A stretch of DNA of 64,000 nt from Bacteroidales bacterium. Lineage in GTDB: Bacteria > Bacteroidota > Bacteroidia > Bacteroidales > WCHB1-69. The notes below the pieces were generated by a model. The model saw only the letters and a list, made by a program, of their open reading frames with translations, was not told the origin of the DNA and ran no database searches. Position 1 is the first letter of the stretch; every line of letters starts with the position of its first letter. The position numbers and the translations under genes were made by a program. The stretch covers positions 1 to 64,000 of the forward strand of contig JAKSMB010000003.1 of the NCBI GenBank assembly GCA_024400875.1. Reading direction: 5' to 3'. Of the stretch, positions 1 to 7,937 are shown in pieces.

Positions 1-215
1 TCTTCTTCAATTCTCAAGCGTTCAGCTTCGGCTTTGCGCTTAGCTTCTTCCTCTTGCAAACGGCGTTGTTCTTCCGCTTTTCTTCTTTGTTCTTCTTCAA
101 TTCTCAAGCGTTCAGCTTCGGCTTTGCGCTTAGCATCTTCCTCTTGCATGCGACGTTGCTCTTCCGCCTTTCTTCTTTGCTCTTCTTCGGCTTTCAGGCG
201 CTCTGCTTCTGCATT
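1..215 (-). repeat. 90-bp tandem repeats inside coiled-coil gene
   Basis: The block at 1-90 recurs almost identically at 91-180, differing at only a handful of positions. A third, decayed copy starts at 181. The unit is exactly 90 bp (30 codons), so copy-number change keeps the frame. The near-identity of the first two copies points to a recent duplication; more copies may lie beyond the window edge. Confidence 0.85.
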
Positions 216-476
216 TGCCTTCTCGTTGGTTTCCTCGCCGGACTCCATAAGTGAATCAACGTTCTCAACAACATCTTGATCTCCTTCAATGTTGCTTGCG
301 TTGGAAATGTTATTTTCTGAAGATTCTGTTGCGGAAACAGCGTAGAGTTGAAGGTATAACTTTCTTAACTTTTCAAGGACAATGTCTTTTTCAATTTGTG
401 TTAATGCTATTTCCTCCTTGAGGATAAGATTAAGACTGTCAAGGCTTTTATTCAATTGTTCAAAAGTATTTTGCAT
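1..476 (-). CDS. Coiled-coil repeat protein, C-terminus beyond window (partial)
   Basis: The frame runs from an ATG at 476 leftward off the window edge, so only the first ~158 residues are visible. Residues 1-50 look helical and uncharged-to-acidic. A Ser/Asn/Glu-rich linker follows to about residue 80. From there the protein is almost wholly Glu, Lys, Arg, Ala and Gln, typical of a long single alpha-helix or coiled coil. The charged part is built of 30-residue units encoded by 90-bp DNA repeats. A -7 box at 540-547 would drive it, divergent from tdk. No catalytic domain is visible and I do not recognise the family; TolA-like or structural roles are possible but unsupported. Confidence 0.75.
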   Translation of the reverse strand, partial: MQNTFEQLNKSLDSLNLILKEEIALTQIEKDIVLEKLRKLYLQLYAVSATESSENNISNASNIEGDQDVVENVDSLMESGEETNEKANAEAERLKAEEEQRRKAEEQRRMQEEDAKRKAEAERLRIEEEQRRKAEEQRRLQEEEAKRKAEAERLRIEE

Positions 477-516
477 TTTGTAAAAAGTTAAGGTTATTAG
501 CAACGGAAAATAATGT

Positions 517-524
517 TAATTTTG
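517..524 (+). promoter_or_regulatory. -7 box of tdk promoter
   Basis: TAATTTTG followed by C matches the Bacteroidota -7 consensus TAnnTTTG, 50 nt before the tdk start. It faces the leftward box at 540-547. Confidence 0.55.
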
Positions 525-539
525 CCGCTCGTTAAGCCG

Positions 540-547
540 CAAAAATA
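540..547 (-). promoter_or_regulatory. -7 box of coiled-coil gene promoter
   Basis: Read leftward this is TATTTTTG followed by C, matching TAnnTTTG, about 64 nt before the ATG at 476. Each promoter of this pair lies within the other's predicted 5' leader. Confidence 0.5.
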
Positions 548-573
548 CAAAATTCTTTAAATCAATATAGCGA

Positions 574-1164
574 ATGTTTCTGGAAAGTAAATCGAATAGG
601 AATAGCAAACGTGGATGGATAGAGGTGATCTGTGGGTCAATGTTTTCAGGAAAAACGGAAGAGTTGCTGCGTCGTATTCGCAGAGCGGAATTCGCTAATC
701 AGAGCATAGAGTTGTTTAAGCCAGCCATAGATACTCGATATGATGAAAAAGAGGTGGTTTCGCACGATGAAGCCTCCAGAACGTCGACCCCTGTGCACAA
801 TTCCTCTGAGATTTTGCTTTACGTTAATATGGAGTCGGTGCAAGTGGTGGCTATCGATGAAGTGCAGTTTTTTGATGATGGAATCGTTGATGTATGCAAC
901 ACTTTGGCAAATGCGGGCGTTCGCGTTATCGTGAGTGGCCTGGATATGGACTATTTAGGTGTGCCGTTCGGACCGATGCCGAAGTTGATGGCGGTGGCTG
1001 AATATGTGAGCAAACAACACGCAATCTGTACCCGATGCGGCGACTTGGCGCAGTATTCTCATCGAATTGTCGCAAAAGATGGACAGGTGCTGTTAGGGGA
1101 AAAGGATTCCTATGAGCCTTTGTGCCGCCATTGCTTCAATGAAGCACTCAAGGAACAAGAATAA
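574..1164 (+). CDS. tdk: Thymidine kinase (type II)
   Basis: Phosphorylates thymidine to dTMP with ATP in the pyrimidine salvage pathway (cytosol). The Walker A loop GSMFSGKT is at residues 22-29. A DEVQFF Walker B/catalytic segment follows, with the Glu as presumed catalytic base. Near the C-terminus CTRCGD and CRHC pairs form the structural zinc site of type II enzymes. The 196-residue length is normal for the family. The start at 574 lies just after a -7 box. The next gene, pta, follows after 44 nt without its own recognisable promoter, so co-transcription is possible. Confidence 0.95.
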   Translation: MFLESKSNRNSKRGWIEVICGSMFSGKTEELLRRIRRAEFANQSIELFKPAIDTRYDEKEVVSHDEASRTSTPVHNSSEILLYVNMESVQVVAIDEVQFFDDGIVDVCNTLANAGVRVIVSGLDMDYLGVPFGPMPKLMAVAEYVSKQHAICTRCGDLAQYSHRIVAKDGQVLLGEKDSYEPLCRHCFNEALKEQE

Positions 1165-1208
1165 GAAATTACTATAACTAAATTAAATAACAAACTAACA
1201 ACAGTATT

Positions 1209-2216
1209 ATGAATTTGATTGACAAAATAAAACTCAACGCCACTCAGATTAACAAGAGAATCGTCTTGGCTGAAGGTGAAGAAGAAAGAAACTTAAGAGC
1301 CGCCGACATCGTACTGGAAAAAGGTTATGCTGGCATTATTTTGTTGGGAAACAAGGCAAAGATTGAAGCACAGGCCGCAGAATGGGGACTGAAAAACATT
1401 GCAAAGGCTGAAATCATTGACCCTATGGATAACCCTAAAAAGGATTTCTATGCAGAAATGCTTTGCGAAATTCGTAAGAAAAAAGGTATGACAATGGAAG
1501 AAGCACTCAAATTGGTGGAAGATCCATTGTATCTGGCTACATTGTTGATCAAGAATGGTGATGCTGATGGCGAGGTTACGGGTGCTCAACACGCAACTGG
1601 CGACGTGCTCCGTCCTGCATTCCAGATCGTGAAAACTCTCCCTGGCATCTCTGTGGTTTCAGGCGCTTTCATTATGTGCTTCCCTGATAAAAAATGGGGC
1701 GATGATGGCATTATGGTATTTGCAGACTGTGCAGCAGACCCTAACACTGATGAAAATAAGTTGGCTCAAATTGCCGTGGTTACTGCTCAAACAGCTCGTA
1801 CTATCGCAGGTATCGAACCAAGAGTGGCTATGCTAAGCTTCTCAACAAAGGGCTCTGCAAAACACGAACTCGTTGACAAAGTGGTAAATGCTACTCGCAT
1901 TGCTAAGGAAATGGCTCCAGATCTTTTGATCGACGGCGACTTGCAAGCTGATGCTGCAATCATTCCTGAAGTAGCTGCTAAGAAGGCTCCTGGTAGCCCT
2001 GTTGCTGGTAAGGCCAATGTTTTGGTGTTCCCTTCATTGGAAACAGGTAACATCGCTTACAAACTCGTTCAACGTATGGCTGGCGCCGACGCTATTGGAC
2101 CGATTATGCAAGGTATGGCCGCTCCTATCAACGACCTCTCCCGCGGTTGCTCTGTAGAAGATATCGTTAGCCTTGTTGCTATTACTGCTTGCCAAGCAGC
2201 TGGTAATAACTTCTAA
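1209..2216 (+). CDS. pta: Phosphate acetyltransferase
   Basis: Interconverts acetyl-CoA and acetyl phosphate in acetate formation or use. The whole 335-residue protein is the PTA_PTB catalytic domain; the N-terminal DRTGG/regulatory half of long enterobacterial Pta is absent, as is usual in Bacteroidota. Family motifs include LAEGEEER near the N-terminus and the glycine-rich VFPSLETGNIAYKL segment near residue 280. A hairpin terminator follows directly, and acetate kinase, often the next gene, is not here. Phosphate butyryltransferase is the other possible reading of the fold, but the sequence is Pta-like throughout. Confidence 0.93.
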   Translation: MNLIDKIKLNATQINKRIVLAEGEEERNLRAADIVLEKGYAGIILLGNKAKIEAQAAEWGLKNIAKAEIIDPMDNPKKDFYAEMLCEIRKKKGMTMEEALKLVEDPLYLATLLIKNGDADGEVTGAQHATGDVLRPAFQIVKTLPGISVVSGAFIMCFPDKKWGDDGIMVFADCAADPNTDENKLAQIAVVTAQTARTIAGIEPRVAMLSFSTKGSAKHELVDKVVNATRIAKEMAPDLLIDGDLQADAAIIPEVAAKKAPGSPVAGKANVLVFPSLETGNIAYKLVQRMAGADAIGPIMQGMAAPINDLSRGCSVEDIVSLVAITACQAAGNNF

Positions 2217-2252
2217 TAATGATGTTTGCCTTACTGAAGGCATAAAATATGG

Positions 2253-2292
2253 AAGACGTGCCAGCGTTATGTCAGTTGGCACGTCTTTTAAA
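2253..2292 (+). terminator. Intrinsic terminator after pta
   Basis: The 11-bp arms AAGACGTGCCA (2253-2263) and TGGCACGTCTT (2277-2287) pair perfectly and are followed by a T-rich stretch. The hairpin ends just before the next start codon. Confidence 0.75.
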
Positions 2293-2300
2293 TGTTTTTT

Positions 2301-2894
2301 ATGAAGAGAATAGCTTTCTTTATTTTTGTGGCCTTATTGTCTCTCAACTTGACTGCACAAGTCGATGTTGAGATTCCTCGCTCTTTGAGAGGCGGCTCCA
2401 ATGCCCGTACAAGCAATGGAAAGGATAATCGTCCTGACTTTTTTGTCGGCGGCAATATCAATTCTAATTTTGGGCAAATGTTGACGTTGAATCTCGAAGT
2501 TGGATTGTATGCCACAGATTGGCTTAGGTTTGGCGTTGGACCTCGTTATGAATTATATTATGATGGACAGGTGCGCCACGCATTTGGCGCTTCTGCGTTT
2601 TCAGAGTTCATTCTGGCCAATTATATAGTTGGCCATTTCGGTTATGAGTTCCTCAATTATCCAACTTATGAAACGAATGACGCAGGACAGTATATACGAG
2701 ATGACGCTGGAAATCTAATCCCTTGTCGCAAGAATGTACATGCTTTGGCTTTAGGTGTGGGCTTTCAATCTCAGTTGTCAGAGACATTGGGAATATATGC
2801 CCAGTATCTTTTATATCCCTTGCAATCAGAAAATGATCATTATTCCACATTCCTACCTATGTTTGCCCGTGTGGGTGTAACCTATACCTTCTAA
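2301..2894 (+). CDS. Predicted outer-membrane beta-barrel protein
   Basis: A 197-residue exported protein. I chose the ATG at 2301 over the one at 2292 because it begins a standard signal peptide (MKRIAFFIFVALL, cleavage after LTAQ). The mature part has alternating aromatic/hydrophobic strands (LNLEVGLY, LRFGVGPRYELYY, FARVGVTYTF) and ends in a C-terminal Phe, as in outer-membrane barrels. Specific function is unknown. Its stop is 7 nt before the downstream permease gene, so the two are probably one transcript and may act together in envelope assembly or transport. No close family was recognised. Confidence 0.7.
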   Translation: MKRIAFFIFVALLSLNLTAQVDVEIPRSLRGGSNARTSNGKDNRPDFFVGGNINSNFGQMLTLNLEVGLYATDWLRFGVGPRYELYYDGQVRHAFGASAFSEFILANYIVGHFGYEFLNYPTYETNDAGQYIRDDAGNLIPCRKNVHALALGVGFQSQLSETLGIYAQYLLYPLQSENDHYSTFLPMFARVGVTYTF

Positions 2895-2901
2895 ACATTA
2901 T

Positions 2902-4131
2902 ATGGCCCAAGCTTCTTTCCATTTCCAGTTAGCACGACGCATTCTCAGAGATAAAGGAAACCGATTTTCTCGACCGATTATCTCTTTGTCTGTGTTTGGC
3001 GTATCTCTCGGTCTCGTCGTGATGATGATTGCAATGGCCATAACCGCTGGCTATCAGCAAGAAATACGCAATAAGGTGATTGCGATGGGCTCCCATATCC
3101 GCATCTCTCATTACGATCAAAACTATTCCGTTGAGCAGGTTCCTTTTGATAAGAATCAGTCTTTTGTAAAGGATCTCCAAAACAATGCTCAAATTGTGGG
3201 AATGCAGAATTTTGCCACAAAGGTTGGAATTGTGAAAACGGACGATCAGGTGGAAGGCATTGTGTTGAAGGGGGTTGACAACACGTTTGATCAGACATCA
3301 TTTTTGCCCAATATTGTGGAGGGCGAATTCTTTGATCTGACAGATACTGTGGCAGATGATCATATCGTGATTTCTAAAAGAATGTCGCAGAAACTGAAGC
3401 TGAAGGTGGGCGATAAAGTACGCACTTATTTCGTACAGGATCCGCCACGCTCTCGCAGCTTCGTAATATCCGGCATCTATGAAACGGGTCTTCCAGAGTA
3501 TGATAACGCTTATGCCTTGGTGGATCTTCGTCACGTGCAGAAACTGAACGATTGGACATCCGATCAGGTGAGCGGTGTGGAGATCCTGATTAAAGATTAT
3601 GATAAAATTGACGAAGTAGGCGACTATGTTCATCATCATATAGGTTATGATCTTAAAGCAGAAACGATTAAACAAATTTATCCGAATATCTTTGAGTGGA
3701 TTCAGCTCTTTGATACCAATGTGGCTGTTCTGCTGATCATCACTACGTGCGTATGTATGGTGACGATGATGTCGATCTTTTTTATCATTATCTTAGAACA
3801 GACGCACACCATAGGCATCCTTAAGTCGTTGGGTATGAAAACTAAGGATGTGGTCCGCGCATTTATCATAGTGGCTGGAAATATACTGTTACGAGGGATG
3901 GTAATAGGTGATGCTATCGCGTTGCTGATGGGATGGCTACAGCAGCAATTCCACATTATAAAACTCAATCCAGATACTTATTATGTGGATTTTGTCCCGA
4001 TCCATTTTGAGATCTTCCCTTTGCTAATGCTCAATGTGGGCGTATTTGTACTTTGTATGCTCGTGCTTACATTGCCGGCTTGGATCGTTGGCAAGAAGAT
4101 TACACCAGTGAACGCCGTTCGTTGGGAATAA
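2902..4131 (+). CDS. LolC/LolE-like ABC transporter permease (FtsX family)
   Basis: An integral inner-membrane protein of 409 residues with the layout of LolC/E and MacB-type permeases. It has one N-terminal membrane helix (about 25-50), a large periplasmic domain (to about 265) and three C-terminal helices forming the FtsX domain, including the typical HTIGILKSLGMKTKDV coupling-helix segment. Lipoprotein release from the inner membrane is the usual role of this subfamily, by inference. No ABC ATPase gene is next to it; GldA-like ATPase at 25.4 kb is distant. It is coupled to the outer-membrane protein gene upstream. Confidence 0.82.
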   Translation: MAQASFHFQLARRILRDKGNRFSRPIISLSVFGVSLGLVVMMIAMAITAGYQQEIRNKVIAMGSHIRISHYDQNYSVEQVPFDKNQSFVKDLQNNAQIVGMQNFATKVGIVKTDDQVEGIVLKGVDNTFDQTSFLPNIVEGEFFDLTDTVADDHIVISKRMSQKLKLKVGDKVRTYFVQDPPRSRSFVISGIYETGLPEYDNAYALVDLRHVQKLNDWTSDQVSGVEILIKDYDKIDEVGDYVHHHIGYDLKAETIKQIYPNIFEWIQLFDTNVAVLLIITTCVCMVTMMSIFFIIILEQTHTIGILKSLGMKTKDVVRAFIIVAGNILLRGMVIGDAIALLMGWLQQQFHIIKLNPDTYYVDFVPIHFEIFPLLMLNVGVFVLCMLVLTLPAWIVGKKITPVNAVRWE

Positions 4132-4143
4132 TGTTTCGTAGTT

Positions 4144-4851
4144 TTATTTTTTTGATGTCGCCTTTTGTATGTTGGTGACGGTGAGGATGTTGTCTTTTAC
4201 ATAGAAGGAGACCTCAAATCCTGCGAAGGGAAACCCATAGATGCGCGTGTCGTCGTTGTGGTATGCGGGACGTGGATCCTGTGCAAGCACAGCTCGCAGG
4301 GCAGACAATTTGTCTTTGGGCATCCGTTTACCCATCGCCTCAGGTATCTCCACCGGGATAGTATAGTTTGTGTTGGTGGCTGTGAACCCTTTGCTGGCTT
4401 CGGGGTGACAGTCGGTGGTGGTAAGATACGGCTTGATGTCGTAAATTGGCGTACCATCAAGCAGGTCGGCACCAGCTACGATAAGCACTGTGCCATATTG
4501 GGGATGATGCTCCACGGATTTCAGTATGACGGAAGAAAGACCGATGGCGTTGGGGCGGAATGGCGAACGGGTGGCAAATACCCCCATTCGTTTGTTGCCA
4601 CCCAATCGGGGAGGACGAACGGTGGGAGACCACTCACTGCGCTCTGCCTCGGAAAAACTCCATATCAGCCAAATGTGTGAGAACTCTTCAATCCCTCGTA
4701 AGGCATCCGCATTTCGATATTCTGGCTCAAAGACAATCATCGCGGTCAACTCCTCCACTAAACCACTCTGTCGTGGTATCCCGAACTTGCTTGGAAAATC
4801 GCTGTGTATGCGTGCGATAACGTGTATGTTGTGGTCTTCCATATCTATCAT
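4144..4851 (-). CDS. trmO: tRNA (N6-threonylcarbamoyl-A37) N6-methyltransferase TrmO
   Basis: Methylates t6A37 to m6t6A37 in tRNA-Thr using S-adenosylmethionine (TsaA/YaeB/TrmO family). Signature pieces are FPSKFGIPRQSG near the N-terminus, FSHIWLIWSF, the KRMGVFATRSPFRPN stretch, and GTPIYDIKPYL. The C-terminal domain ends with DTRIYGFPF. The open frame extends to 4896, but a -7 box at 4862-4869 sits inside that extension. The start is therefore 4851 or 4842; the choice between them is open. It is convergent with the permease gene. A t6A-synthesis gene, tsaB, is 3 kb away on the other strand. Confidence 0.9.
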   Translation of the reverse strand: MIDMEDHNIHVIARIHSDFPSKFGIPRQSGLVEELTAMIVFEPEYRNADALRGIEEFSHIWLIWSFSEAERSEWSPTVRPPRLGGNKRMGVFATRSPFRPNAIGLSSVILKSVEHHPQYGTVLIVAGADLLDGTPIYDIKPYLTTTDCHPEASKGFTATNTNYTIPVEIPEAMGKRMPKDKLSALRAVLAQDPRPAYHNDDTRIYGFPFAGFEVSFYVKDNILTVTNIQKATSKK

Positions 4852-4861
4852 TTTCAGGTGG

Positions 4862-4869
4862 CAAAAATA
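4862..4869 (-). promoter_or_regulatory. -7 box of trmO promoter
   Basis: Leftward TATTTTTG followed by C fits TAnnTTTG. It leaves a leader of only about 5-15 nt and rules out the longest trmO reading frame. Confidence 0.6.
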
Positions 4870-4964
4870 CGATATCCTTCCCAATTGCCCAATCACTGCT
4901 GTAATTTCCCTTTTTTCATCCCTACTTTCCTTCTGTAGCCATACGCCTTTCCCTCCTTTTTTTG

Positions 4965-4972
4965 TATCTTTG
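4965..4972 (+). promoter_or_regulatory. -7 box of GH3 fusion operon
   Basis: TATCTTTG followed by C matches TAnnTTTG. It precedes the ATG at 4992 by about 20 nt and overlaps the TTG at 4962 that would give the longest frame, so that start is rejected. Confidence 0.65.
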
Positions 4973-4991
4973 CAGATTGAACATTAACTCT

Positions 4992-7934
4992 ATGGTGAAG
5001 ATAAAGGCGGAGATGAATTTATTGAGAATTAAGAGGGCTTTTCATGCTCTTGTTGGACTGATTATCCTGGCAATGTGTGTGTTGCCTGGAGGTGGATTGC
5101 GTGCGCAAGATCAAGCGATGCAGATACTTTCAAAGATGACTTTGGAAGAAAAAATCGCTCAACTTTTGATTGTCAGGGTTTCCTCTACAGGGACAGCTTC
5201 CGAGAATCAGAAGATGCTGGACGAGATTGCCACTTATCAACCCGGTGGCGTGTGCTTTTTCAAGGGTGGACCCGCTCGCGAGGCCGCTCTGACTAACCGC
5301 ATGCAAGCCGTTTCTAAAGTGCCAATGTTTATTTCCATAGATGGTGAGTGGGGACCGGCAATGCGCCTCGATAGCTGCGTGGAGTTTCCTCGACAAATGA
5401 CGCTGGGCGCACTTACTCCTGATAACGATTCGCTGATTTATAAGATGGGTGTCGAGGTCGCAAAGCAATGCAAGGCCGTGGGGATTAACCTTAATTTTGC
5501 CCCTTGTGTGGATATTAACAACAACTCCCAGAATCCGGTCATCAATAGCCGCTCTTTTGGCGAAAGCCGCGAAAAGGTTACCGCCAAAGGGCTCCTTTAT
5601 ATGCGCGGTATGCAAGATGGTGGCATCATTACTTGCATTAAACATTTCCCTGGTCATGGTGACACTCAAACGGATTCTCATCTCGGCTTGCCTACCATCC
5701 GCAAAAGTCGCATCGAACTGGATGAACTGGAACTTTATCCTTATCGACAGTTGATCCCTCAAAATCCAGATATGGTTATGGTGGGACATCTCAATATCCC
5801 GTCCCTGGATTCTGCAGATAATTCGGTGTCGTCGATATCTTTTCCTATCGTATCAGGACTTCTGAAACGTGAACTGGGCTATTCAGGTATGATCATCACC
5901 GATGGACTTGAAATGCAGGGCGTACAGAAGAATAATCGTTTTGATGGCGATGTGGAAATCCAGGCCCTTTTGGCAGGAGTCGACATTTTGCTGCTGCCCG
6001 GAAAAACAGAACCGGTTGTGAAGGCTATCAAGACGGCCGTTGATAGCGGCTTGATACCTGTGGAACTGATAGAAGAACGCTGCTTGCGTATTCTTCAGTT
6101 CAAGGAGAGCAAAGGTTTGCTGAATACTCAACCCGTAGACTTGAAGAGCATTAATGCACTGATGAATGATCCTTTAGCAAAATGGGTTAACGAGTCTATT
6201 GAACAAAAGGCGGTTACGCTTTTGAAGAATGAGGATGTACTGCCACTGAAAATAGAAACGGCAGGCGACTCTCTTGCAGATGCGGTAGCTTTCCTGTGTG
6301 TGGGTAGAAGCAATTGGCAGTCGGAATATAAGTCTATAGTGATGAAGTATAATATGCCCTACATATACCAACCAAAATCCTTCACTTCGAAAAAAGAAGA
6401 AACGGAAATCAAGCGATTGAAGGATACACTCACCCCATACAATCGTGTGGTAGTGGCTTATGGTGGATCTAACCAGTTGGCAGGGCAGAAATATGGCGCC
6501 GACAAAAGGATAATTGAAACGCTGAATCAGATTGCTCAGGAGAAACAGATAGTGCTGATTCATCTGGGAAATCCTTATGTTCTTGATTATTTTGATTCAA
6601 CTGCCAATTACAAGGCCCTTCTGGTGGCCTATCAAGCAACCCCTAACAGCTTAAAAAGCGCCTTGGAAATCTGCTTTGGTGAACGCCATAGTGAAGGTGT
6701 TCTGCCAATCTCTACTCGTGAATATGCTTGCGGTTCAGGTGTTACTGGGAATAAGGCTCCTGCCGAGCTCTCGTTGTTGTCTGATTCAACAACGCGTGCC
6801 CTTGATAAAATGCTCCAAGAAGGTATCAACAACAACGTTTATCCGGGCTGTGTGTTGATGGCAATGAAGGATGGACAACCCATCTATTCCAAGGCGTTCG
6901 GCTATTACACCTACGATCATCAGAATAAGGTAACTGTACAAACACTATACGATGTGGCTTCAGTTACGAAGACGGCAGCGACAACACTGGCGGTTATGAA
7001 GCTGTATGATAATGGCAAGATCAAATTGAACGACCATATCGGAGACTATCTACCATATTTGAAGGGAACGAACAAGGATAAACTTTCTTTGGCTGAGTTG
7101 CTGACTCACACTTCTGGATTGCCGGCTTTTATCCCGTTCTACGCACGTATTCAAGGTGATGAACGTTACCTTCGTTCCTATAAAACTCCTAACTTTCAGA
7201 TACAGGTTGCGGACGATTTGTATATGCGCAACGATTATTTAGATTCGATCAGAGTGCAGGTGGCTCACTGCTCGTTAGGATCTCACCAGTATGTCTACAG
7301 CGATCTCAATTTCTTGCTTTTGAAGGAAATGGTGGAAAACGTGACTCAACAAACACTCGAGCAGTTCCTGGCAGACAGTATTTATGGGCCAATGGGCTTG
7401 AAACACATCTGCTTTAATCCTTTGAAAAATGGCTTCACGAAGTCGGATGTTGCTCCTACTGAAAAAGATACGAAATTCAGAAAACAGGTGGTTCAAGGCT
7501 ATGTCCACGATCAAACGGCTGCACTTTTCAATGGCAATGCTGGAAATGCAGGTCTGTTTGCCACTGCGCAGGATATCGCTAACCTATATCAAATGTTGAT
7601 GGATGACGGTGTGTTCAATGGACGTCGCTATTTCTCAAAAGAGACGGTGGATCTCTTCACTTCCGCATACGAAGTACACGGATGCCGCGTACGCGGTTTG
7701 GGCTTCCATACGCCTAAGAACACTGGCGTTTCCTCTATTGTTCCGGATAAGGCTTCGCGTAAGATATTCGGACACCAGGGCTTTACGGGTACTGTGGTGT
7801 GGTGCGATCCAGAGACGAAATTGATATATGTATTCCTTTCCAATCGTGTTTATCCCGATTGCTATCCGAATAAACTTTCAAAAAGCCAAATCCGCTTGAA
7901 AGCACACGAATTAATTTATCAAGATATAAAATAG
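4992..7934 (+). CDS. NagZ-type GH3 glycosidase fused to beta-lactamase-like serine hydrolase
   Basis: A 980-residue exported two-domain enzyme. A signal sequence lies in the first ~45 residues (an alternative start is ATG 5013). The N-terminal half is GH3 with the NagZ signature KHFPGHGDTQTDSH (from residue 217), whose Asp-His dyad is the acid/base of beta-N-acetylglucosaminidases. A GMIITDGLEM segment carries the nucleophile Asp. A GH3 C-terminal domain follows. The last ~380 residues are a class C beta-lactamase/esterase domain with SVTK (Ser ~657), YSD and HQG (His ~928). It probably trims peptidoglycan fragments in the periplasm; the serine-hydrolase substrate is unknown. anmK at 20.4 kb fits wall recycling. 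Confidence 0.9.
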   Translation: MVKIKAEMNLLRIKRAFHALVGLIILAMCVLPGGGLRAQDQAMQILSKMTLEEKIAQLLIVRVSSTGTASENQKMLDEIATYQPGGVCFFKGGPAREAALTNRMQAVSKVPMFISIDGEWGPAMRLDSCVEFPRQMTLGALTPDNDSLIYKMGVEVAKQCKAVGINLNFAPCVDINNNSQNPVINSRSFGESREKVTAKGLLYMRGMQDGGIITCIKHFPGHGDTQTDSHLGLPTIRKSRIELDELELYPYRQLIPQNPDMVMVGHLNIPSLDSADNSVSSISFPIVSGLLKRELGYSGMIITDGLEMQGVQKNNRFDGDVEIQALLAGVDILLLPGKTEPVVKAIKTAVDSGLIPVELIEERCLRILQFKESKGLLNTQPVDLKSINALMNDPLAKWVNESIEQKAVTLLKNEDVLPLKIETAGDSLADAVAFLCVGRSNWQSEYKSIVMKYNMPYIYQPKSFTSKKEETEIKRLKDTLTPYNRVVVAYGGSNQLAGQKYGADKRIIETLNQIAQEKQIVLIHLGNPYVLDYFDSTANYKALLVAYQATPNSLKSALEICFGERHSEGVLPISTREYACGSGVTGNKAPAELSLLSDSTTRALDKMLQEGINNNVYPGCVLMAMKDGQPIYSKAFGYYTYDHQNKVTVQTLYDVASVTKTAATTLAVMKLYDNGKIKLNDHIGDYLPYLKGTNKDKLSLAELLTHTSGLPAFIPFYARIQGDERYLRSYKTPNFQIQVADDLYMRNDYLDSIRVQVAHCSLGSHQYVYSDLNFLLLKEMVENVTQQTLEQFLADSIYGPMGLKHICFNPLKNGFTKSDVAPTEKDTKFRKQVVQGYVHDQTAALFNGNAGNAGLFATAQDIANLYQMLMDDGVFNGRRYFSKETVDLFTSAYEVHGCRVRGLGFHTPKNTGVSSIVPDKASRKIFGHQGFTGTVVWCDPETKLIYVFLSNRVYPDCYPNKLSKSQIRLKAHELIYQDIK

Positions 7935-7937
7935 ACA

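Noticed and set aside
1..215. Possible CRISPR array
   Set aside because: The 90-bp units are contiguous without spacers and keep an open coding frame.
34..279. 81-codon rightward frame rich in Ser and Cys
   Set aside because: It is the opposite strand of the 90-bp repeats in the coiled-coil gene; Ser/Cys richness simply mirrors Glu/Lys codons.
4962..4991. TTG start for the GH3 fusion
   Set aside because: It overlaps the TATCTTTG promoter box; the ATG at 4992 or 5013 gives a normal signal peptide.
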